A stretch of DNA of 64,000 bases from Methanocrinis alkalitolerans (GTDB taxonomy: Archaea; Halobacteriota; Methanosarcinia; Methanotrichales; Methanotrichaceae), in assembly GCF_029167205.1 (NCBI RefSeq), contig NZ_JARFPL010000005.1:1-64000 (forward strand). Reading direction: 5' to 3'. The notes under the pieces are model-generated. The model did not search any database. It worked only from the letters and a program-made list of their open reading frames with translations, and had not been told where the DNA came from. Positions 8,782 through 16,177 of the stretch are shown in pieces (within the stretch, counting starts at the first letter, position 1; every line of letters begins with the position of its first letter). Both the position numbers and the translations under genes were made by a program.

Positions 8782-9405
8782 TTGAACTGGAAAGAAGACG
8801 TCACGTACATCAGGTCCATCCGCCCCTACATACTCCTCTCAGTCTTCCTATTCTTGGCCGCGGCGATCCTCGGGTTCGTAATATCGATCTTCCAGCCTGA
8901 TCTGGCGTCGGCCTACGTCGGAGACGTCGCGGAGAAGCTCCGTTGGATCCTGGAGCTGAGCCCCGCAAAGATGATGGTGGCGATATTTGCAAATAACCTC
9001 TTGGCATCCTCGATGGCCCTCCTCCTGGGGGTCGGCTTTGGGATCGTTCCTTTCATCGTCGTCGTCGTCAACGGCCTGGTGGTGGGGCTCGTAGTCCATC
9101 AGGCGGTCCTGGCTGGCGGGGCGGCCTTTGTTATCGTCGCGATCCTCCCCCACGGCATCATAGAGCTGCCCACCGTCCTCGTCTGCATAGCTGTGGGCTT
9201 CCGGCTCGGCCACCTGATGATTCTGACCTTGCTCGGCAGGGACGGCGACCTTGAGGGGGAATTGAGGGCTGCGTTGCGCCTCCTCAGGTGGGTCGTTCTC
9301 CTCCTCTTCATCGCGGCGGCGATCGAGACCTTCATAACCCCTGTCCTCGTCCAACCTTTCATCCAGCCAGCAGCGGATCTTCAACCTTTATCGGTGATGG
9401 AATGA
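8782..9405 (+). CDS. SpoIIM/DUF95-family membrane protein
   Basis: A 207-residue membrane protein with four or five hydrophobic helices. It shows the SpoIIM-family pattern FANNLLASSMALLLGVGFG and LPHGIIELPTVLV, shared by archaeal DUF95 proteins, many of which are uncharacterised. The start is TTG 8782 behind a strong GGGAGGAGGTGG tract. The stop TGA overlaps the proS ATG (ATGA, 9402-9405), so the two genes are translationally coupled, although no functional link to ProRS is known. Confidence 0.85.
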   Translation: MNWKEDVTYIRSIRPYILLSVFLFLAAAILGFVISIFQPDLASAYVGDVAEKLRWILELSPAKMMVAIFANNLLASSMALLLGVGFGIVPFIVVVVNGLVVGLVVHQAVLAGGAAFVIVAILPHGIIELPTVLVCIAVGFRLGHLMILTLLGRDGDLEGELRAALRLLRWVVLLLFIAAAIETFITPVLVQPFIQPAADLQPLSVME

Positions 9406-10823
9406 CCGAGTCCAAGCTACCCAGCAAAGAGAATTTCAGCGAATGGTATCACGAGCTATTGAAGGCGGGGCAGATCATAGACGTGCGGTACCCCGTCAAG
9501 GGGATGTGCGTCTGGTACCCCTCGGGCTTCGCCCTGAAAAGGAACGTCTACGACCTGATGAGGGTCCTCCTGGACCCCGACCACCAGGAGACCCAGTTTC
9601 CCCTACTGATCCCCGAGACGGAGTTCATGAAGGAGGCAGAACACATCAAGGGCTTCGAGGACGAGGTCTACTGGGTGACCCACGGCGGGACGAGCCCCCT
9701 CGACATCAAGCTCGCCCTCAGGCCGACGAGCGAGACGGCGATCTACCCCATCTTCAAGCTCTGGGTGAGGAGCCACGCCGACCTTCCCCTCAAGATCTAC
9801 CAGATCGTCAACACCTTCCGGTATGAGACGAAGCACACCCGCCCCCTCATAAGGCTGCGGGAGATCACCTCTTTCAAGGAGGCCCACACCGTCCACGCAT
9901 CCTGGGAGGAGGCGGCCGAGCAGGTGGAGGCGGCCCTCACCATCTACGCCGAGTTCTACCGCCGCCTCGCCATCCCCTTCCTCTTCGCCAAGAGGCCCTC
10001 CTGGGACAAGTTCCCCGGCTCGGACTACTCTATCGCCTTGGACACGGTGATGCCCGACGGAAGGACGCTTCAGATCGGGACCGCCCACCTCCTGGGAACG
10101 AACTTCGCCACCACCTACGACATCACCTTCGAGAACGAGGCCGGAGAGCAAGAGTTTGTTAACCAGACCTGCTACGGCGTCTCCGAGAGGTGCATCGCTG
10201 CGCTAATATCGGTCCACGGCGACGATAAGGGGCTCGTCCTCCCCTGGTCGGTCGCCCCGGTCCAGGTGGTCATCGTCCCCATCCTCTTCAAGGAGAAGGA
10301 GGCGACGCTAGAGGTCTGCCGGGATATAAAAGCCAAGCTCGCGGCAGCCGGCATCAGGGTCGAGATCGACGAGGGCGACGAGCGGCCCGGCGCCAAGTTC
10401 TACAGGTGGGAGATGAAGGGGGTCCCCATCAGGATCGAGATCGGTCCCAGGGACATCAAGAACGGGGTTGCGGTCCTGGCACGGCGGGACGGCAAAAAGC
10501 TGACCGTCTCCCTGGACGATCTCCAGACGACGATCCTGAACGAAGCCGCCGACCTCCACGAGGTGATGCTCGCCCGGGCCCAGGCCTTCCAGGAGAGCAG
10601 GGTGAAGGACTGCGAGACGGTAGAGGAGGCGAAAGAGCAGACGCAGGCTGGCGTCGCCCGGGTAGGATGGTGCGGCTTGGAGGATTGCGGCCATGCGATC
10701 GAGGACGAGGTCGGCGCGGCCGTCCTCGGTGAGCCTTGGCGCTCTGAAGAGACCTACCAGGGAAGCTGCGTCATCTGCGGCGCGAAGACCGAGAAGTGCG
10801 CCCTTCTCGCCAGGCAGTACTAG
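9402..10823 (+). CDS. proS: Prolyl-tRNA synthetase, archaeal/eukaryotic type
   Basis: A class II aminoacyl-tRNA synthetase of 473 residues that charges tRNA-Pro. It shows PTSETAIYPIFKLW (about 105-120), motif 2 at FRYETKHTRPLIRLREITSF (about 140), the HXS/anticodon-binding domain (VVIVPILFKE, about 285) and the Cys-containing C-terminal domain ending in CALLARQY, which in this short (ProS-type 3) group replaces the bacterial editing domain. I start at ATG 9402, fused to the stop of the preceding gene. An upstream extension in frame would run back through that gene and is not family-like. Confidence 0.96.
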   Translation: MTESKLPSKENFSEWYHELLKAGQIIDVRYPVKGMCVWYPSGFALKRNVYDLMRVLLDPDHQETQFPLLIPETEFMKEAEHIKGFEDEVYWVTHGGTSPLDIKLALRPTSETAIYPIFKLWVRSHADLPLKIYQIVNTFRYETKHTRPLIRLREITSFKEAHTVHASWEEAAEQVEAALTIYAEFYRRLAIPFLFAKRPSWDKFPGSDYSIALDTVMPDGRTLQIGTAHLLGTNFATTYDITFENEAGEQEFVNQTCYGVSERCIAALISVHGDDKGLVLPWSVAPVQVVIVPILFKEKEATLEVCRDIKAKLAAAGIRVEIDEGDERPGAKFYRWEMKGVPIRIEIGPRDIKNGVAVLARRDGKKLTVSLDDLQTTILNEAADLHEVMLARAQAFQESRVKDCETVEEAKEQTQAGVARVGWCGLEDCGHAIEDEVGAAVLGEPWRSEETYQGSCVICGAKTEKCALLARQY

Positions 10824-10855
10824 AGATAAACCAGAGATCCGAATCCGAGGAGATC

Positions 10856-11791
10856 ATGAAGGTTCTGATCGCCGAGTACGCCGTCGCCACGGGCATGCCT
10901 GGGACCTACGAGGTGGAGGGGAGGGCGATGCTCTCCACCCTCACGAAGAGCTTTGAGCGGCTCGGCCACGAGGTCGTCTACCCGACGGCGGGGCCGGTCA
11001 TCGGCGCCGGACGGGCGATCCGCCTTGGCGGCGGAAGCGATCGGGCATTCGAAGATCTCCTCGCCGGGACGGACACCGATGCCGGCCTCGTCATCGCCCC
11101 CGACGAGATTCTCCCCGGCTTTCTGAAGACCCTTGAGGAAAGCGGCACCACAAACCTCGGCACCTCCCCGAAGGCCGCTCTTTTATCGGCCGACAAGCTC
11201 GCCTGCACCCGTTTGCTGGAGGGTGCGGGCGTTCCCGTCGTCGAGGCGGTCGACCCTGAGAATCCCGACGACCCCGGCGATGGCCCCTTCGTCCTGAAGC
11301 CCCGGTTCGGGTGCGGCTCCGAGAGGATGGAGCTCGTCGACGAGCTCCCGGAAGAGCTGGGCGACAGAATCGCGACCACGTTCCACCGGGGCGAGCCCCT
11401 CAGCGTCAGCCTCGTCGCCTCCGGCGACCGGGTCCTCCCCCTGACGGTCAACAAGCAGCTTGTCTGTGTCGAGGCGGGTTTCGAGTACCAGGGCGGGATC
11501 GTCCCCTACCATTCGGACCGGGAGGAGGAGATCCTGAAAGTGGCGAGGATGGCGGCTTTGGCCCTCGATCTTCGAGGCTACGCCGGGATCGACCTCGTCG
11601 TCGGCGACCTCCCCCGGGTGGTGGACGTCAACCCCCGGCCCACCACCTCCATCGTGGGAATATCCAAGGTGATGCGAGAAGAGCTGGCGGATCTGATCTT
11701 GCGGGCGAGGTTTGCAAGCTTGCCGGAGAGGGTGACGGTGGAGGGGAGTTGCGAGTTTCGGAAGGGGGTGCCGGGTACAATGGTGGAGTAG
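10856..11791 (+). CDS. mfnD: Tyramine--L-glutamate ligase (methanofuran biosynthesis)
   Basis: An ATP-grasp enzyme (311 residues) expected to join L-glutamate to tyramine in an early step of methanofuran synthesis, the C1 carrier of methanogenesis. The start MKVLIAEYAVATG and EVEGRAMLSTLTKSF match the MfnD N terminus. Features of the ATP-grasp fold are FVLKPRFGCGSE (about 146-157), AGIDLVVGDLPRVVDVNPRPTTS (metal site D/N near 258-266) and the C-terminal CEFRKG. A GAGGAG ribosome site precedes ATG 10856. Its last 200 bp occur again, degraded, at 12609-12808 and partly at 13710-13775. Confidence 0.9.
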   Translation: MKVLIAEYAVATGMPGTYEVEGRAMLSTLTKSFERLGHEVVYPTAGPVIGAGRAIRLGGGSDRAFEDLLAGTDTDAGLVIAPDEILPGFLKTLEESGTTNLGTSPKAALLSADKLACTRLLEGAGVPVVEAVDPENPDDPGDGPFVLKPRFGCGSERMELVDELPEELGDRIATTFHRGEPLSVSLVASGDRVLPLTVNKQLVCVEAGFEYQGGIVPYHSDREEEILKVARMAALALDLRGYAGIDLVVGDLPRVVDVNPRPTTSIVGISKVMREELADLILRARFASLPERVTVEGSCEFRKGVPGTMVE

Positions 11792-11870
11792 ATCCGCCGA
11801 TCTGGTCCTCTGAACTTGCTGTCCAATGAGAGCTGATTTATATCTCAAGACGATCAAATGATGCTTCGAT

Positions 11871-12122
11871 ATGTTCTGCGAGTACATCCAGGCGGCTTTG
11901 TCCAGGGCGATCTTCGAGATGATCGATGATGAGGAGCCCTACTACGGCGAGGTCCCGGAGCTTGTTGGCGTATGGGCGGCCGGCAAATCTGAGGTTGAGT
12001 GCCGAGAGAACTTGAGGCTTGCGATAGAGGACTGGATAGCTTTCAGCCTGCGGTTTGATCTTCCTATACCAGCCATCGAAGGGCACAAGATCGAAGTGCC
12101 AGAGGCGCCGGTAGAAGCTTAG
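11871..12122 (+). CDS. hicB: HicB-family antitoxin (module 1)
   Basis: An 83-residue HicB-like protein with the partial RNase H-like fold pattern YYGEVPELVGVWAAGKSEVECRENLRLAIEDW. It would neutralise the adjacent HicA toxin and autoregulate the operon. The variant lacks the usual C-terminal DNA-binding extension and ends VPEAPVEA. A TATA-like TTTATATC lies near 11839, about 32 bases upstream, so the message may be nearly leaderless. It begins 80 bp after the mfnD stop. Confidence 0.88.
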   Translation: MFCEYIQAALSRAIFEMIDDEEPYYGEVPELVGVWAAGKSEVECRENLRLAIEDWIAFSLRFDLPIPAIEGHKIEVPEAPVEA

Positions 12123-12126
12123 GACC

Positions 12127-12348
12127 ATGTCTCGGCTTTCTCCAGTCTCATGGAATGAGTTGATCAGGCGGTTGCACGCCCTGGGATTTGAGGGTCCCTA
12201 TTCAGGGAGAGGTCCCCATCCCATCATGCTGAAGGGATCTACCAGGTTAATGGTTCCAAATCCGCATAGAGGCGACATCAGCGTTGATCTATTAAAGAAG
12301 ATCCTGAGGCAGGGGGAGATCAGCAGAGAGGATTGGCTATCAGTCTAG
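12127..12348 (+). CDS. hicA: HicA-family mRNA interferase toxin (module 1)
   Basis: A 73-residue double-stranded RNA-binding-like toxin. LIRRLHALGFEGP is the N-terminal helix of the family, and GRGPHPIMLKG contains the catalytic His that corresponds to the G-S-H motif, here G-P-H. VPNPHRGDISVDLLKKILRQGEIS is the conserved C-terminal half. The gene follows hicB by four bases. The toxin would cut mRNA when free of HicB. It may still be active, but the G-P-H variant makes this uncertain. Confidence 0.9.
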   Translation: MSRLSPVSWNELIRRLHALGFEGPYSGRGPHPIMLKGSTRLMVPNPHRGDISVDLLKKILRQGEISREDWLSV

Positions 12349-12427
12349 CGATACTCCTGCTGAATCTAATGCAGAAGAGTCGATGGATATATCAGCAGTT
12401 ATAGTGACCGATACCATCCGACAGGTG

Positions 12428-12808
12428 TTTTCAGAATATAAATCTTCTCTGCAAAAGGATGGCTGGTGCCAATAGCCGGGGCTTTAGCGCCTGGAGATGG
12501 CGGCGCCGCCCCAGGCGTCGGTCTGCTGGGCTCGCCTCGGCCGAAATCACGGCGCCATCTCGCGGTGCTCACTGGGCGCATTTCGCCCCCTGGGCCTTTC
12601 TGACCGCGCCGGGATCGACCTCGTCGTTGGCGACCTCCCCCGGGTGGTGTACGGGAACCCCCTGCTCACCACCTCCATCGTGGGGATCGCGAGGGTGATG
12701 CGCGGAGGTGCTGGCGGACCTTATCCTGAGGGCGCGGGTCTCGACGCTGCCGGAGAGGGTGAGGGTGGAGGGAGAATGCGAGTTTCGGAAGGGTGAGCTG
12801 GAACTGTA
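12428..12808 (+). repeat. Composite repeat unit A ending in an mfnD 3' copy
   Basis: This unit starts with TTTTCAGAATATAAATCTTC, continues through a GC-rich block (GGGCTCG, CTCGGCCGAA, GGGCGCATTTCGCCC) and ends in a copy of the mfnD 3' end. Unit B at 13399-13775 has the same order. Read on the minus strand, the first 25 bp form the promoter of hicB module 2 in unit B, so unit A seems to keep the promoter of a lost minus-strand hicBA operon. No functional gene is visible in it. Confidence 0.75.
12609..12808 (+). pseudogene. Degraded copy of the mfnD 3' end (copy 1)
   Basis: DNA 12609-12808 aligns by eye to mfnD 11583-11791. Shared stretches include GGGATCGACCTCGTCGT, CACCACCTCCATCGTGGG, GCCGGAGAGGGTGA and GCGAGTTTCGGAAGGG. 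Translated in pieces it gives GIDLVVGDLPRV, TTSIVGIARVMR, LPERVRVEGE and CEFRKGE, with a frameshift near 12700. It lacks the first 240 codons and cannot make an enzyme. Confidence 0.85.
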
Positions 12809-12938
12809 GGAGGAGGGCTATCTTCGGGCCGATGATGATGCTGGTGGGCCAGGCCAATTCTCAAAGTCTCTATGGTAATCGCGGACTTTCTGGCTCGATT
12901 TTGTCGCCTTGCTAGAAGAGTGGTGATAGCAGATCGTT

Positions 12939-13172
12939 CTATCTTCTGCCGCCGTCGCCCCGCGCGAGCTTCCAGAAATCCTCTTCAGAGATGCCCAGCT
13001 GCTTGAGGATCTCATAAAATAGCCATCCGCCAATTTCGCTGTTGCCGTGGATGGGAATGGTCGTCGCCCGTCCATCAGGATGCTTCCAACGGGCGTGGCT
13101 GCCTTTCTGTCGGATCTTTTGAAATCCAAGCTTTGCGGCTGCCCGTTCCAGGTCCTTAGCTTTGGCAGGCAC
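12939..13172 (-). CDS. hicA: HicA-family toxin (module 2)
   Basis: A 77-residue HicA toxin on the minus strand. It has LERAAAKLGFQKIRQKGSHARW with the catalytic His in the GSH motif (residue about 24), then TTIPIHGNSEIGGWLFYEILKQLGIS, the family C terminus. The start is GTG 13172, preceded by GGAG seven bases earlier, and it overlaps the hicB stop by 17 bp. The toxin expected is a ribosome-independent mRNA interferase. Confidence 0.92.
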   Translation of the reverse strand: MPAKAKDLERAAAKLGFQKIRQKGSHARWKHPDGRATTIPIHGNSEIGGWLFYEILKQLGISEEDFWKLARGDGGRR

Positions 13173-13383
13173 CGACGGTCTCCAGGTCGACGTCCTGGGG
13201 CAATCGCCTTCCTTCTTCTCTGTATTCTTCTTTGATCATCTCGAATACGTTGACGATCTCGGCCTGCGCCTCTTCGGGAGTTCGCCCCCAGGCGTGGCAC
13301 CCCGGGATGGCGGGCACGTAGGCTACAAAGGTGCCGTTATCGTCCGGACGAAGGACGATCGTATAGTCGTGAAGGCGCTTCAT
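13156..13383 (-). CDS. hicB: HicB-family antitoxin (module 2)
   Basis: A 75-residue HicB with the classic GTFVAYVPAIPGCHAWGRTPEEAQAEI core. It pairs with the overlapping hicA. I use ATG 13383 rather than the TTG one codon upstream. The minus-strand promoter GATTTATATTC lies near 13407-13417, inside the repeat shared with unit A. A 119-bp MITE-like element sits just upstream of that promoter. Confidence 0.92.
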   Translation of the reverse strand: MKRLHDYTIVLRPDDNGTFVAYVPAIPGCHAWGRTPEEAQAEIVNVFEMIKEEYREEGRRLPQDVDLETVGACQS

Positions 13384-13430
13384 CAAAGGTTATTTTCGCT
13401 TTTCAGAATATAAATCTTCTCTGCAAAACT

Positions 13431-13549
13431 GGGTCGCGTACCCAGATTACTGAATAGCGCTAACGGGTGACGTAATGGCTGTTTGGCGGAAAATAAGTCC
13501 CTTGAATTCGATTCGAGTGGCGATTTTCAGTAAAGCGAGTACGCGACCC
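13431..13549. mobile_element. 119-bp MITE-like element flanked by AAAACT duplications
   Basis: Imperfect terminal inverted repeats of about 26 bp: GGGTCGCGTACCCAGATTAC at 13431-13450 against the complement of the right end, which reads GGGTCGCGTACTCGCTTTAC; both continue TGAA. The outer 11 bp are perfect. AAAACT at 13425-13430 and 13550-13555 looks like a target-site duplication. No coding capacity. The empty-site version is seen in unit A, where the flanks are contiguous. Confidence 0.8.
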
Positions 13550-13709
13550 AAAACTGCAAAAGGCAGCTTGAGGTCGTCTGTTGGGCGGCTTGCGCCCGCC
13601 GAGGGCGGGCGCCGCCCTCGGCGCTGGTCTATTGGGCTCGACTCGGCCGAACGCCAGGCTGCGATCTCCTTGTGATCGCCGGGCGCATTGAGCCCTCTGG
13701 CCTTTCGGG

Positions 13710-13775
13710 CCGCGCCGGGATCGACCTCGTCGTCGGCGACCTCCCTCGGCTCGGGTACGTGAACCCTCATCCCCG
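13710..13775 (+). pseudogene. Short copy of the mfnD 3' region (copy 2)
   Basis: GCCGGGATCGACCTCGTCGT followed by CGGCGACCTCCCTCGGCTCG encodes AGIDLVVGDLPRLGYVNPHP, matching residues about 243-262 of MfnD. It starts at the same base of mfnD as copy 1, so both copies share one breakpoint, and it stops about 65 bp later. Confidence 0.75.
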
Positions 13776-13780
13776 TGCGG

Positions 13781-13911
13781 CGCCGGTCGGGCGCATCATC
13801 TCCACCGTCCCCGAAACCCACGCCGCGCTCGTCACCCGGCCGATCGAGCCCAGGGCACCCTCGACCGTGGGCGGCGGGAGGGAGGCCGAAAGGCCGGGAT
13901 CGTTGCCTCCA
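13781..13911 (+). repeat. Repeat block C1 with a GNRA hairpin
   Basis: GTCGGGCGCATCATCTCC, CCCACGCCGC, CCCGGCCGATCGAGCCCAGG and GGCCGAAAGGCC recur in the same order at 14487-14548 plus 14700-14760. GGCC-GAAA-GGCC at 13884-13895 is a perfect GNRA-type stem-loop. No gene is visible. Confidence 0.6.
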
Positions 13912-13982
13912 CCACCATCTGGGTTTTTCGAAATCCTCTTAAGGTATTAGACCAGAATCTAATGAACACAAATGGTGAAGGC

Positions 13983-14207
13983 ATGAAGAATTATCGCTTT
14001 TCCGTGGTGATCGAGAAGGACAAGGACGGGTACTTTGCCTTCTGTCCCGAACTTCAGGGCTGCTACACCCAGGGAGATACTTATGAAGAGGCCCTGGAAA
14101 ATATAGAGGACGCGATATCACTGCACGTGAAGGATATCCTTGAGGCTGGTGAAGAGCTTCCAGAGGTCGAATTCGTCAGCCTGACATCTCTTGAAGTGGC
14201 CGTATGA
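13983..14207 (+). CDS. hicB: HicB-family antitoxin (module 3)
   Basis: A 74-residue HicB. The family core is FSVVIEKDKDGYFAFCPELQ with GCYTQGDTYEEALENIEDAI and HVKDILEAGEELP. I prefer ATG 13983, one base after GGTGAAGG, giving MKNYRFSVVIEK; an in-frame ATG at 13962 would add seven residues. The stop overlaps the hicA start (ATGA, 14204-14207). Confidence 0.93.
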   Translation: MKNYRFSVVIEKDKDGYFAFCPELQGCYTQGDTYEEALENIEDAISLHVKDILEAGEELPEVEFVSLTSLEVAV

Positions 14208-14434
14208 CGGATAAACTTCCACGAGTCTCCGCCGATGACGCCATCAGAGCCTTAGAAAGGGCAGGCTTCTTCCTGGCGAGGCAGAGCGGCAGCCATAAAA
14301 TTTTCAAGAACGAAGAAGGCACGAGGATAACCATTCCGTACCACTCGGGAAAGATCCTCCACCCAAAAATCCTAAAAAGCATCCTGAAAGATGCGGACTT
14401 GACGGCGGACGAATTTAGGGATCTTATGAAATAA
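14204..14434 (+). CDS. hicA: HicA-family toxin (module 3)
   Basis: A 76-residue toxin with ALERAGFFLARQSGSHKIFK (catalytic His in GSH, about residue 27) and ITIPYHSGKILHPKILKSIL. All family landmarks are intact, so this module looks the most canonical of the three. It is translationally coupled to hicB by an ATGA overlap. Confidence 0.94.
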   Translation: MTDKLPRVSADDAIRALERAGFFLARQSGSHKIFKNEEGTRITIPYHSGKILHPKILKSILKDADLTADEFRDLMK

Positions 14435-14486
14435 AGGGCCGCCTTATCTTTTTCAGCGTCCCCGCCGCCCATCCTCTCCGTCTGGC

Positions 14487-14760
14487 GGTTCGGGCGCATA
14501 ATCTTCGCCATCCACAAACCCACGCCGCGCGTCTCCCGGCCAATCGACCCTAAACTCCGCAAGTTTAATAACCATGCAGGCCAAATACAGCACCAGTAAG
14601 CTTAATTATGCCTGATGCATAGTTATAATTTTATTAACTAGGTATGCTGTTTTTTCGCTATCAGTGGGACCATGGTTATTAACTGCCCCGGAGTTTAGGA
14701 TCGACCCCAGGGCGCCCTCGACCCGCAGGCAGCGGGAGGGGGGCCGAAAGGCCCGCGATC
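14487..14760 (+). repeat. Repeat block C2, split by a MITE-like element
   Basis: Second copy of block C1. Its left part (TCGGGCGCATAATCTTCG to CCCGGCCAATCGACC, to about 14549) and right part (ATCGACCCCAGGGCGCCCTC to GGGCCGAAAGGCCC, 14700-14754) are separated by 150 bp of unrelated DNA. The GNRA hairpin is at 14741-14754 and its stem is one pair longer than in C1. The purB promoter region (TTTTATACC near 14784) follows immediately. Confidence 0.65.
14550..14699. mobile_element. 150-bp MITE-like element flanked by ATCGACC duplications
   Basis: Terminal inverted repeats of about 28 bp: the left end reads CCTAAACTCCGCAAGTTTAA then TAACCATG, and the complement of the right end reads CCTAAACTCCGGGGCAGTTA then ATAACCATG. 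ATCGACC at 14543-14549 and 14700-14706 is the apparent target-site duplication, and the intact block C1 shows the uninterrupted target. The interior is AT-rich and non-coding. The C at the left edge is shared between repeat and duplication, so the size is 150 or 151 bp. Confidence 0.8.
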
Positions 14761-14821
14761 GGAGGCCCGCGACCAAAACCTCCTTTTATACCCTCTCTCA
14801 TCCCCTTCTGGAGCTTTGATC

Positions 14822-16162
14822 ATGGCGATTCATCCCATCGAGTATCGTTACGGAAACCCGGAGATGAAAGATCTCTGGTCTGAAGACTACAGGTTCCGCT
14901 GCCTCTTTCGCGTGGAGGCCGCCCTCGCCCGGGCCGAAGAGGAGCTGGGTCTGATCCCGGCGGGGGCCGCCGACGACATATCCCGGGCCGCCGAACGGGC
15001 TCGCCCCGAGAGGGCGAAGGAGATCGAGGACGAGATAGGCCACGACATGATGGCCGTCGTCCACGCCCTCGCCGAGGCCTGCGAGGAGGCCGGCGAGTGG
15101 GTCCACCTCGGCGCCACCTCCAACGACATCTTGGACACGGCGACGGGGCTGCAGATCAAGGCCTCCCTCTCCGTTCTCGAGGAGAAGGTGAGGTGGGTTT
15201 TGAGAGTCCTCCTCGACCGGGCCGAGGAGCACAAGGGGCTCGTCTGCGCCGGGAGGACCCACGGCCAGATCGGGGTTCCCACCACCTACGGCCTCCGGTT
15301 CGCCGTCTGGGCCTCGGAGATGGCCCGCCACCTGGAGAGGCTTGCCCAGATGGAGCCCCGGGCCGCCGTCGGGAAGATGAGCGGCGCCGTCGGGACCCAG
15401 GCGGCCTTCGGCGCCGACGGGATGAAGGTCCAGGCGAGGGTGATGGAGCTCCTCGACCTTTTCGAGGTGGACGTCTCCAACCAGGTCGTCCAGAGGGACC
15501 GCCACGCAGAGATGATCTGCTGGATGGGGCTCGTCGCATCGACCCTCGAGAAGATCTGCGTCGAGATCAGGACCCTCCAGAGGTCCGAGATCGGCGAGGT
15601 CTCCGAGGTCTTCGGCAAGAGGCAGGTGGGCTCGAGCACCATGCCCCACAAGCGTAACCCCATCAAGTCCGAGCAGGTATGCGGCCTCGCCCGGATCGTC
15701 AGAGCCCAGATGGAGCCGGCCTTCGCCAACATCCCCCTCTGGGACGAGAGGGACCTCACCAACTCCAGCTGCGAGAGGATCCTCTTCCCCGAGGCTTTCA
15801 TCTTCACCGACCACATCCTCGCCCTCACGGCGCGGATCCTGGAGGGGCTCACCATAAACTTCGAGCAGGTCGAAATAAACCTCCAACTTCTCCGGGGACT
15901 TAACATGGCGGAATCGGTGATGGTGGAGCTGGCGAAGAGGGGCGTCGGAAGACAGAAGGCCCACGAGATCATGAGGAGCGCCTCCATGAGGGCCGTCGAG
16001 GATGATCGAACCCTAGCTGAGGTCCTGGCCGGGGAGGAGACTGTGGCGGTTCACCTATCCAACGAGGAGATCGACCGGCTCCTCGATCCACACCAGTACA
16101 TAGGTACCGCCGTCGAGCAGGTCGACCGGCTCCTTTTGAAGCTATCGCCGCTCCTAAAATGA
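14822..16162 (+). CDS. purB: Adenylosuccinate lyase
   Basis: A 446-residue fumarase/aspartase-superfamily enzyme that splits adenylosuccinate to AMP and fumarate and SAICAR to AICAR in purine synthesis. Signature loop GSSTMPHKRNPIKSE (about 277-291) carries the flexible catalytic Ser. GHDMMAVVHALAE (about 73) and THGQIGVPTTYG with its catalytic His (about 150) are also present. I start at ATG 14822 with GGAG eight bases upstream; the in-frame TTG at 14816 would add two residues. TTTTATACC near 14784 is a likely TATA box. Confidence 0.97.
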   Translation: MAIHPIEYRYGNPEMKDLWSEDYRFRCLFRVEAALARAEEELGLIPAGAADDISRAAERARPERAKEIEDEIGHDMMAVVHALAEACEEAGEWVHLGATSNDILDTATGLQIKASLSVLEEKVRWVLRVLLDRAEEHKGLVCAGRTHGQIGVPTTYGLRFAVWASEMARHLERLAQMEPRAAVGKMSGAVGTQAAFGADGMKVQARVMELLDLFEVDVSNQVVQRDRHAEMICWMGLVASTLEKICVEIRTLQRSEIGEVSEVFGKRQVGSSTMPHKRNPIKSEQVCGLARIVRAQMEPAFANIPLWDERDLTNSSCERILFPEAFIFTDHILALTARILEGLTINFEQVEINLQLLRGLNMAESVMVELAKRGVGRQKAHEIMRSASMRAVEDDRTLAEVLAGEETVAVHLSNEEIDRLLDPHQYIGTAVEQVDRLLLKLSPLLK

Positions 16163-16177
16163 TGAGCACCTTCGAAG

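Larger units (their letters stand above)
13399..13775 (+). repeat. Composite repeat unit B, interrupted by a MITE-like element
   Basis: Second copy of the unit at 12428-12808. Common parts in order are CAGAATATAAATCTTCTCTG, GCAAAAGG, GGGCTCG, CTCGGCCGAA, GGGCGCATT, CTGGCCTTTC and CGCCGGGATCGACCTCGTCG. After AAAACT (13425-13430) a 119-bp element intervenes, and the sequence resumes behind a second AAAACT. The copy of the mfnD 3' end is shorter here, ending near 13775. Confidence 0.75.

Noticed and set aside
12459..12796. Two overlapping open frames in repeat unit A
   Set aside because: They translate the GC-rich repeat and the frameshifted mfnD copy. The longer one contains recognisable MfnD residues only in part, so it is a relic, not a gene.
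14798..15964. 388-residue open frame antisense to purB
   Set aside because: Low-complexity Gly/Leu/Asp shadow of a complete adenylosuccinate lyase; no family features.
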